DNA from: Bacteroidetes bacterium UBA7368
GTDB lineage: Bacteria; Bacteroidota; Rhodothermia; Rhodothermales; UBA10348
NCBI GenBank assembly: GCA_002469915.1
Contig: DKOG01000199.1
Coordinates: 1 to 13,495 of the forward strand
Direction: 5' to 3'
Length of the DNA stretch: 13,495 nt
Positions 7,496 through 13,495 of the stretch are shown here, piece after piece. Position 1 is the stretch's first letter; every line of letters begins with the position of its first letter. Below the pieces are notes generated by a model, which saw only the letters and a program-made list of their open reading frames with translations, searched no databases and was not told the DNA's origin. The translations under genes and the position numbers were made by a program.

Positions 7496-8536
7496 ATGCA
7501 GTCTGAACACAAGTTAGAAGAAATTGGTGCTTTCAAAACCCTTGAGCAGTTCATTATTGAACAGCAGGGGACCCTTGACCATTCGACCGGAGCATTTTCT
7601 AGGTTGCTTAGGGATATAAGCGTTGCCGCGAAACTCGTAAACTGGCACATGCGTCGGGCCGGTATCGTTGATGTTTTTGGTAAGACGGGAGAGATTAACG
7701 TGCAAGGTGAGGTCCAGCAAGTCATGGACCTGTTGGCTCACAAGGAGTTTGTGAGAGCCCTTAAACGAGGCGGGGAATGTTGCCTGATTGGATCCGAAGA
7801 GCATTCGGAAGCCATTCCCATTAGGGCAGGAAAAGACAATAAGGGGAAATACATCGTTCTCCTAGATCCCTTAGACGGCTCCTCTAACATTGAAGTCAAC
7901 GTCTCTGTCGGAACGATATTTAGTATCTACCATCTTCCCGACCACATGGAAGAAGCAACCCTCGATGCCGCATTACAGCCGGGTGTAGAGCAAATAGGGG
8001 CCGGCTATGTCGTCTATGGTAGTTCAACCGTGTTAGTCTACACCACGGGTCAGGGGGTGAACGGATTTACATTAGATCCTTCGATTGGCGAGTTCTTGCT
8101 AACCCATCCTGACATTACCACGCCACGATATGGAGGGATGTATTCGGTTAATGAGGGCAATTATCAGAGCTTCGAGCTGGGACTGAAAAAGTATATCAAA
8201 TGGATGCAGCAAGAACGGCCGGAAGATGGGCGGCCACTGAGTACCCGATACTTTGGTTCTTTTGTAGCTGATTTCCATAGAAACCTGTTAATGGGCGGCC
8301 TCTACATCTATCCCGCTACGCACAAAAATAAATCAGGAAAATTACGCTTAATGTATGAGGCCAATCCGTTGGCTTTCATTGCCGAACAGGCCGGTGGAGC
8401 GGCTTCCACCGGTACCGGCCGGATTATGGAAGTAATTCCTGAGAAGCTTCACCAGCGCATCCCGCTCTACATTGGTAGCTTGGATATGGTTCGAAACGCG
8501 GAGTCCTTTCTCGCTGGGGAACGTGGCATTGACTGA
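7496..8536 (+). CDS. fbp: Fructose-1,6-bisphosphatase, class 1
   Basis: Hydrolyses fructose 1,6-bisphosphate to fructose 6-phosphate and phosphate, the control step of gluconeogenesis, in the cytoplasm. With the ATG at 7496 the protein has 346 residues, near the 332 of E. coli. KTLEQFIIEQQ falls at residues 14-24, where the family normally begins. The frame is open back to a TTG at 7364, but those 44 extra residues match nothing in the family and would overlap the likely promoter. GAFSRLLRDISVAAK (32-46) corresponds to the N-terminal AMP-binding helix region. GSEEHSE (99-105) and LDPLDGSSNIE (123-133) supply metal ligands and the active site, followed by VNVSVGTIFSIY. The C-terminal GKLRLMYEANPLAF and EQAGGAAS segments bind the sugar phosphate. 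It ends 7 nt before the thrB start, so the three genes are probably one transcript. The usual D after SSNI is E here, a mild change. Confidence 0.96.
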   Translation: MQSEHKLEEIGAFKTLEQFIIEQQGTLDHSTGAFSRLLRDISVAAKLVNWHMRRAGIVDVFGKTGEINVQGEVQQVMDLLAHKEFVRALKRGGECCLIGSEEHSEAIPIRAGKDNKGKYIVLLDPLDGSSNIEVNVSVGTIFSIYHLPDHMEEATLDAALQPGVEQIGAGYVVYGSSTVLVYTTGQGVNGFTLDPSIGEFLLTHPDITTPRYGGMYSVNEGNYQSFELGLKKYIKWMQQERPEDGRPLSTRYFGSFVADFHRNLLMGGLYIYPATHKNKSGKLRLMYEANPLAFIAEQAGGAASTGTGRIMEVIPEKLHQRIPLYIGSLDMVRNAESFLAGERGID

Positions 8537-8543
8537 GGTTATG

Positions 8544-9476
8544 ATGAACGCTGAAATTACCGCAAGAGCCCCCGCTACCTTATCTAACCTCGGCCCTGGA
8601 TTTGATTCCCTCGGTGCGGCCTTAACGGGTTGGGAAGACGAAGTTCGCATTTTGTTGACACCTGCTCCTCCTTATAGTGTTGAGTACGATGTGGATGGCG
8701 TTTGGAGTGGCACGGTAGAACCCAATGAGAACACAGCATCCCTGGCTGCAATGGAGGTGGGTAAGGTGCTAGGATATACTGGCGGTGCCCGTATTACGAT
8801 TAAAAAGGGTATACGAGCTGGAAGTGGTTTGGGCAGTTCGGCCGCGAGCGCTGTTGCAGGAGCCGTCGCTATGAATGCGGCGCTGGGTTGCAGACTCTCG
8901 ACGCAAGAACTTATTGTACCAAGTTTGATAGGCGAATCGGCAGCGTCTGGAGTAAATCATGGAGACAATGTGTTACCCTGTTTGCTTGGGGGAGTTGTTG
9001 TGCTTGAATCAGGAGATCCGATGCACCATGCGCATGTGGTGGTGGGAAATAGACTGCATATTGCGGTAATATTTCCTGATATTCAGGTGTTTACGATGCA
9101 GGCTCGAGGCGTTTTACCTGAGTTTGTTTCAATGACCGACACGACTGCATGGGCCTCTCGCCTCGGATTGCTAATCAATGCCTTCAACCAAGGTGATATT
9201 GAGCAAATCGGTAGATTGATCATGTCTGATCGCATTGTGGAGCCTAGGCGGGCTACCTTGTTGGAGCCCTATCAGAATATTAAGAACAGAGCATTACTGA
9301 ATGGAGCTATGGGGTGCGCGTTGTCTGGTTCGGGGCCGTCCATGTTTGCCATCTGTGATAATGAGTCAGTAGCTCAAACGGTCTGCGCAGGAATGAAAGA
9401 GACGTGTGAAAGGGATGGAATTTCTGGAACTGTTCAGGTAGTAGAAATTAATCTAAAAGGAGCGTACATCGTCTAG
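8544..9476 (+). CDS. thrB: Homoserine kinase (ThrB), GHMP family
   Basis: Phosphorylates L-homoserine with ATP to give O-phosphohomoserine, the penultimate step of threonine synthesis, in the cytoplasm. Two adjacent ATGs occur (8541 and 8544). I chose 8544 because GAGG at 8535-8538 is then 5 nt away and the product is 310 residues, the length of E. coli ThrB; 8541 would add one Met. The N-terminal APATLSNLGPGFDSLGAAL (10-28) is the first GHMP motif, GSGLGSSAAS (93-102) is the ATP phosphate loop, ESAASGVNHGDNV is the substrate region, and GCALSGSGPSMFAI is the C-terminal glycine-rich motif. The residue two before the phosphate-loop GSG, commonly Pro or Lys in the GHMP signature, is Arg91. The gene follows fbp by 7 nt and is 3 nt from thrC, so translation is probably coupled. 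An in-frame TTG start at 8472 is rejected because it runs deep into fbp and adds unrelated residues. Confidence 0.95.
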   Translation: MNAEITARAPATLSNLGPGFDSLGAALTGWEDEVRILLTPAPPYSVEYDVDGVWSGTVEPNENTASLAAMEVGKVLGYTGGARITIKKGIRAGSGLGSSAASAVAGAVAMNAALGCRLSTQELIVPSLIGESAASGVNHGDNVLPCLLGGVVVLESGDPMHHAHVVVGNRLHIAVIFPDIQVFTMQARGVLPEFVSMTDTTAWASRLGLLINAFNQGDIEQIGRLIMSDRIVEPRRATLLEPYQNIKNRALLNGAMGCALSGSGPSMFAICDNESVAQTVCAGMKETCERDGISGTVQVVEINLKGAYIV

Positions 9477-9479
9477 TCA

Positions 9480-10793
9480 ATGGCAGCAATCGAACTTAGA
9501 AGTACACGCACTGACCATCAAAGGATTCCATTTTTGGATGCCTTGGAGAAAGGTTTAGCGGATGATGGAGGCTTATTTATCCCGTCGGCATGGCCAAAAA
9601 TTGATTGGGACTCACTATCTCGAGATAGCTTCAGCGCTTGCTCTCTCGACTTTTTGAAACAGTGGTTAGGTGATTCAATTCCAGCATCAGATATCGAGGG
9701 GATCGTTTCTGAAGCCCTCTCTTTTGATGTCCCTATCGTAGACTTAGCAGGTAAGGATGCCTATCAGAATATCTACGTTTTAGAGCTATTTCATGGACCA
9801 ACGCTCTCCTTTAAGGACTTTGGAGCGCGGACAATGGCCTACCTGCTTGGAAGAAAAATTCAGCAGAGCGGAGGGAGGGCGACCATTCTTGTTGCAACCT
9901 CTGGGGATACAGGAAGCGCTGTAGCTGATGGGTTTGCCGAGGTTGAAGGCGTTAATGTAGTTCTTTTGTTTCCAGAAGGAGGGGTAAGTCCCGTCCAAGA
10001 AATGCAGCTTATCGCACGCAGAGAGAATGTTTTTCCTCTTCGTGTTAGAGGAACGTTTGATGATTGTCAGCGCATGGTAAAAGGTGCATTCGCCGATCCG
10101 GCGTTGAGCGGTTCACACCTCACTACGGCCAATTCGATTAACATTGGGCGACTCCTTCCCCAGATGTTGTATTACGTTTGGGCAACCAAATTTCTTGATT
10201 CAGACGAGGTTACATTCAGCGTTCCGTCTGGAAACCTAGGGAATCTGACAGCGGGTGTTTTTGCCCATCTATCGGGACTACCTGTTCGGCAGTTTTTGGC
10301 TGCTCATAATGCCAACGACTTCTTCCCAAACTACCTTCAAGATCCTACATCAGCGTTTAAGCCCTCGGTCTCTACGGTTTCAAACGCCATGGACGTAGGT
10401 GCACCATCTAATTTTGAGCGCTTACAAGGAATGTTATCTTACTCGGAAATTTCCGAAAACATTTGGGGCACGGCGGTTTCTGACCAAGAGACAATGCTCA
10501 GGATGAGTGCCGTTTCCGACCGTACTGGATACATAGCTGATCCTCATACTGCCGTTGGCATCGAAGCTATTCTACGATTTAGAAAGGAAATGGGAGGCCG
10601 CGACAAGGACCCTACGGTCGTTCTGTCCACGGCCCATCCAGCCAAATTTCCCGAAACGATTCAGAAGGTATTAGGCACAACCGCGGAAGAACCGGAACGC
10701 CTTTCTAGCCTGAGATCAGGTGCCACTCGGGTGCAGGAGATTGAACCGACACAGGAGGCCTTGCGACAGGTCGTCTTAGCGTGTGAAGGGTAG
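9480..10793 (+). CDS. thrC: Threonine synthase (ThrC)
   Basis: Pyridoxal-phosphate enzyme that converts O-phosphohomoserine to L-threonine and phosphate, using the product of thrB directly upstream. The 437 residues fit the E. coli-like branch (about 430) rather than the shorter branch. The N-terminus MAAIELRSTR and GLADDGGLFIP (25-35) are usual for this branch. ELFHGPTLSFKDFGAR (102-117) carries Lys112, the Schiff-base lysine. ATSGDTGSAVADGF is the phosphate and cofactor region, followed by LFPEGGVSPVQEMQ, then NSINIGRLLPQMLYYVWA and PSGNLGNLTAGVFA, both conserved. The ATG at 9480 is 3 nt after the thrB stop; an AAAAGGAG is 17 nt upstream, too far to act normally, so coupling to thrB is likely. 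The last 18 nt overlap the 3' end of the opposing M23 peptidase gene. No aspartokinase or homoserine dehydrogenase gene lies in the window. Confidence 0.97.
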   Translation: MAAIELRSTRTDHQRIPFLDALEKGLADDGGLFIPSAWPKIDWDSLSRDSFSACSLDFLKQWLGDSIPASDIEGIVSEALSFDVPIVDLAGKDAYQNIYVLELFHGPTLSFKDFGARTMAYLLGRKIQQSGGRATILVATSGDTGSAVADGFAEVEGVNVVLLFPEGGVSPVQEMQLIARRENVFPLRVRGTFDDCQRMVKGAFADPALSGSHLTTANSINIGRLLPQMLYYVWATKFLDSDEVTFSVPSGNLGNLTAGVFAHLSGLPVRQFLAAHNANDFFPNYLQDPTSAFKPSVSTVSNAMDVGAPSNFERLQGMLSYSEISENIWGTAVSDQETMLRMSAVSDRTGYIADPHTAVGIEAILRFRKEMGGRDKDPTVVLSTAHPAKFPETIQKVLGTTAEEPERLSSLRSGATRVQEIEPTQEALRQVVLACEG

Positions 10794-12536
10794 GGAAAGG
10801 ACAGTCGTGTTATCCTTGTTGTCCGTAACGGTCATTTCCAGAATGTGTTTTCCTGAACCCACCTGATCATCAAATGTGTGGGTGAGTAAGGAATTTTTCG
10901 AGTCGTACGCGAACAAAATCCATTTTCCATTTACGCGACCGGTATAGGATTTGATACCGCTCAGGTTATCGCGGATTTTAAACCGAATCTGGCTAGATGC
11001 CGTCATCCGTTTGCCTGAGGAAATATTTAGCGGGCGGATCGTGGGTGGGGTCTCGTCTATCCCCACCGCATAACGCCCAAAAGATCTCAATTTCGTTCGA
11101 ACCACACCGCGGTCCCACGATCCGCCCGCCCAACTAATATTCCCTTTGGGACTTACACTCACAATCATAGCCTTTTCGCGTAAGGCTACTGGAAGATCTC
11201 TGGGTACGATCTCCATCGTCATAGACGTATGAAGGGGCACGTCTGGCTTATGTACAATATGAGTTCCTGAGAAGAGTGTAGAGTCAACGCGTGGTTCCGT
11301 TTCGTACAGAAACTCGTCATTTGCATACAGGGAGCCTTCTGGAATGTTGACGGCAAAATCGAGGGCACGCCATGCGAAGGTCTGATCATGAAGCATGCTA
11401 AACGCTCCTTCTTCCTTGGCCTTCGCCACTGCAACCGGTTGTGCTGGGGAGATACCATGAACGGTAAAGGAAAGGTTGGTTAGGTTCTGAAATGAATCGG
11501 TCACCTGATAGCCTAGCTCACGTGTTTCTCCATCCTGAATCGTCAGGATTCCCTGTTCTTTTGAGTCATATATGGACAGCTTATTGCCAGGAAGAACAAA
11601 GCTTCGCTGAATCCAACGGCCAGAACTTCTACGTTCAGCAAAGTCCACGTGGGCATTGATATAGCGAGACTCATTGAACCCGATAGTTTCCATTCTGGAT
11701 TGATAGATGGTTCGATCATCCTCTGCTAGTCGAATTTCAAAGGCACCGAGCCGGTTACTAGACCCGTTGTGGTAGTCATGGGTCTGCACTCCAAAGGCAA
11801 TCTGACCGGAGGCTTCAATGCGACTTACTCTTGAGAATTGATGGATTCCATTTACTCGTGTCACGTCGATAAAGACACTTTCTCCGGCATCGACCCGTCG
11901 CCATCCTCCTGTCTTGCTGTCTCGGATACGTAAGAAGGACTGCTCTCCAATCGCATAGGCTTTTAAGCGATAGATCCGAGGTGGCGTGCTATCTGTAATA
12001 TTGAACCCCCACAAAGCCGGATTTACCGGTTTCCCCGTTCGTTCGTCCCGGATTTCGAAATGCAGATGAGGACCACCCGAACTTCCAGAATTGCCGGAAA
12101 GTGCGACAACTTCACCTTTAGAGACCTTGAATTGGTCTCGGTTCGGAAAAATATTTACTGCAAACTCTTGCTGTTTGTATTGATGATCTTTGACGTACTC
12201 TTTGATATCGTCTCTGAATTCCTTCAAATGAGCATAAACCGTCATGTACCCATTTGGGTGGGAGACATAGAGTGCGTTTCCATAGCCGGAAGGAGAGACC
12301 GCTATACGCGATACCCAGCCGTCTGCCGCACCATAGACTCGGTATCCAGACTGTCCCTGAGTTTTTATGTCGAGTCCAGCATGAAAATGATTGTTGCGCA
12401 TTTCTGCGAAACTGCCAGCTAAGTAAAGATCAATTCCGAGAGGAGATCGAAAATAATCATCCGGGTAAGGATCCGGATGGGCACTTCCCAATAGAAGGAG
12501 GGTAAGAAAAGCTACCGTAATGGATTTGATATTCAT
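10776..12536 (-). CDS. Secreted M23-family (LytM-type) zinc metallopeptidase
   Basis: A 586-residue exported protein, predicted to cut peptide cross-links in peptidoglycan or another envelope substrate in the periplasm. Residues 1-19 form a signal peptide (SITVAFLTLLLLGSA, cleavage probably after G-S-A); there is no lipobox Cys. The peptidase domain comes early, about 30-180. His52 and Asp56 in FHAGLDI are the first two zinc ligands, His103 in VYAHL is the likely catalytic His, and SSGGPHLHFEIRD gives His157 (catalytic) and His159 (zinc ligand). All residues needed for activity are therefore present, unlike degenerate EnvC or NlpD types. An insertion of about 25 residues (KEYVKDHQYKQQ and after) separates the two halves of the domain. 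Residues about 185-586 are beta-rich, Ig-like and of unknown role. AGGA lies 7 nt before the ATG, a weak ribosome site. The gene overlaps thrC by 18 nt at its end, and its start is 12 nt from the divergent transporter-like gene. Confidence 0.9.
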   Translation of the reverse strand: MNIKSITVAFLTLLLLGSAHPDPYPDDYFRSPLGIDLYLAGSFAEMRNNHFHAGLDIKTQGQSGYRVYGAADGWVSRIAVSPSGYGNALYVSHPNGYMTVYAHLKEFRDDIKEYVKDHQYKQQEFAVNIFPNRDQFKVSKGEVVALSGNSGSSGGPHLHFEIRDERTGKPVNPALWGFNITDSTPPRIYRLKAYAIGEQSFLRIRDSKTGGWRRVDAGESVFIDVTRVNGIHQFSRVSRIEASGQIAFGVQTHDYHNGSSNRLGAFEIRLAEDDRTIYQSRMETIGFNESRYINAHVDFAERRSSGRWIQRSFVLPGNKLSIYDSKEQGILTIQDGETRELGYQVTDSFQNLTNLSFTVHGISPAQPVAVAKAKEEGAFSMLHDQTFAWRALDFAVNIPEGSLYANDEFLYETEPRVDSTLFSGTHIVHKPDVPLHTSMTMEIVPRDLPVALREKAMIVSVSPKGNISWAGGSWDRGVVRTKLRSFGRYAVGIDETPPTIRPLNISSGKRMTASSQIRFKIRDNLSGIKSYTGRVNGKWILFAYDSKNSLLTHTFDDQVGSGKHILEMTVTDNKDNTTVLSLPFTR

Positions 12537-12548
12537 CGACTGGTCCTA

Positions 12549-13495
12549 ATGAGAGACGACCAAAATAACAATCTGCTGAATGTATTTCTCGGTATAATAG
12601 CCGTTTTTGTGCTGGGAGTCATGTTACTTCAGCTCAAAACGGTGCTTATGCCGTTTGTTATAGCCGTTTTGCTCTCGATTATCTTTAAACCTCTGATCCT
12701 TGGATTGCGCGAAAAGGGCATCCCTATGTTCGCCTCGTTGTTTGGTGTACTGTTGTTGTTCTCACTGGTTCTGTTCTTGCTGGGTTGGGTTCTGTTTGCC
12801 AGCACGGAGGCGTTTGTGAACGAAATACCTAAGTATCAAACAAAAGTAGCCGTTATTGCAGACGGAGTTGAATCAACACTGATCTACTGGGCCGAACGTT
12901 TTAATATGCAGCCGGCAGACTTTAAATGGAGCGACGCTATTCAGCTCTCTTCCATCGCTTCTGTTCTGACCACAGGGCTAGGGTCCTTTATCAGTTTTGT
13001 GACCACTACGTTTCTCGTTTTGTTGTTTATGCTCTTCATGTTGGCGAGTAGTGGTGAGATGGCAAAAAAGGTTAGCGTTGCCTTTTCACCTCATTATTCA
13101 GAACGCATTTCGTCTGTATTGAAAGTTGTTGATTCACATGTGCGCCAATATCTGGTTACAAAAACACTCATTAGCTTAGGAACCGGCTTTCTAACGTGGG
13201 CTGTGTTACTCGTATTAGGGGTGGATTTCCCTTTGGTTTTCGGATTTATCGCATTTGTACTGAACTTCATTCCGAATATTGGAAGTACGATCTCCGTACT
13301 ATTTCCGTTTGCCCTATCTCTTCTCCAATTTGAATCGCTGTTCGTCCCTCTTTTCGTCATTTTAGGACTAGGCGGGACTCAGATGACCATGGGGAATGTG
13401 GTGGAGCCACGTATCCTCGGCTACAGCTTAAATATCAGCCCGCTGCTCATTTTGGTCTGCCTCATCTTCTGGGGATGGCTATGGGGCATCTGGGG
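12549..13495 (+). CDS. AI-2E/PerM-family membrane protein (3' end cut off by window)
   Basis: An inner-membrane protein of the family that includes E. coli TqsA, PerM and YhhT; some members export autoinducer-2 or exchange ions, but most, this one included, have no known substrate. The frame is open from the ATG at 12549 to the window edge, giving 315 codons of a family usually 340-370 long, so only a short tail is missing. Hydrophobic segments lie at about 9-28, 31-50, 60-85, 147-166, 206-224, 227-248, 252-272 and 297-315. A soluble stretch at about 86-145 follows the third segment, as usual. Family motifs are FIPNIGSTIS (240-249), GNVVEPRILG (282-291), the PLL stretch near 298 and FWGWLWG (307-313). 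No Shine-Dalgarno sequence precedes the start. The gene is head-to-head with the M23 peptidase gene with only 12 nt between start codons, so its promoter must lie inside that gene. Confidence 0.92.
   Translation, partial: MRDDQNNNLLNVFLGIIAVFVLGVMLLQLKTVLMPFVIAVLLSIIFKPLILGLREKGIPMFASLFGVLLLFSLVLFLLGWVLFASTEAFVNEIPKYQTKVAVIADGVESTLIYWAERFNMQPADFKWSDAIQLSSIASVLTTGLGSFISFVTTTFLVLLFMLFMLASSGEMAKKVSVAFSPHYSERISSVLKVVDSHVRQYLVTKTLISLGTGFLTWAVLLVLGVDFPLVFGFIAFVLNFIPNIGSTISVLFPFALSLLQFESLFVPLFVILGLGGTQMTMGNVVEPRILGYSLNISPLLILVCLIFWGWLWGIW

Noticed and set aside
8472..8543. Longer thrB starting at TTG 8472
   Set aside because: It would overlap 65 nt of fbp and add 24 residues not found in the family; ATG 8544 with a nearby GAGG gives the standard length.
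12060..12505. Plus-strand open frames of 120 and 83 residues
   Set aside because: They are antisense to the catalytic domain of the M23 peptidase gene, which has complete zinc-site motifs.
13094..13360. Minus-strand open frame of 88 residues
   Set aside because: It is antisense to the AI-2E-family gene; the product is Thr/Asn-rich without any motif, while the plus-strand frame shows clear membrane segments and family signatures.
1..13495. A new defence, mobile or secretion system
   Set aside because: No nuclease, helicase, transposase, integrase, toxin-antitoxin pair, array or phage gene is visible; the genes are core metabolism and envelope functions with uniform character, so only the barrel protein remains functionally open.

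Overview
The window reads as an ordinary chromosomal segment of a Bacteroidota-type bacterium, probably from the Rhodothermota/Balneolota side of that group; the lineage is an inference. The evidence is a very large outer-membrane beta-barrel protein of a family I associate with Bacteroidota, a promoter matching the Bacteroidota sigma-A consensus (TTTG, 20 nt, TAnnTTTG), and start codons that mostly lack Shine-Dalgarno sequences. Nine protein genes fill almost all of the DNA. No gap exceeds 200 bases. I saw no RNA gene, insertion sequence, phage gene, CRISPR array or clear hairpin terminator.

Layout from left to right: (1) 1-1049, minus strand, an adrenodoxin-reductase/FprA-type ferredoxin-NADP+ reductase cut by the window edge; (2) 1222-4716, plus strand, a 1164-residue secreted beta-barrel protein of unknown function; (3) 4723-6021, minus strand, murA; (4) 6142-7299, plus strand, a class I cysteine desulfurase; (5) 7496-8536, 8544-9476 and 9480-10793, plus strand, a tight fbp-thrB-thrC operon; (6) 10776-12536, minus strand, a secreted M23 (LytM-type) metallopeptidase; (7) 12549-13495, plus strand, an AI-2E/PerM-family membrane protein cut by the right edge.

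The genes cover central metabolism (gluconeogenesis, the last two steps of threonine synthesis), sulfur mobilisation, redox supply and cell-envelope construction (MurA makes a peptidoglycan precursor, the M23 protein probably trims peptidoglycan or a related envelope polymer, and the barrel protein sits in the outer membrane). Apart from the fbp-thrB-thrC operon they do not form one pathway. Orientation alternates and spacing is very tight: two tail-to-tail pairs have a 6-nt gap and an 18-nt overlap, and one head-to-head pair has only 12 nt between start codons.

I did not find convincing evidence of a new defence, mobile or regulatory system. The items most worth a second look are the uncharacterised barrel protein, with two similar beta modules and a textbook EF-hand loop; a 20-nt imperfect direct repeat overlapping the murA promoter region; the coupling of fbp to thrBC; and the near-zero spacing of opposing genes.
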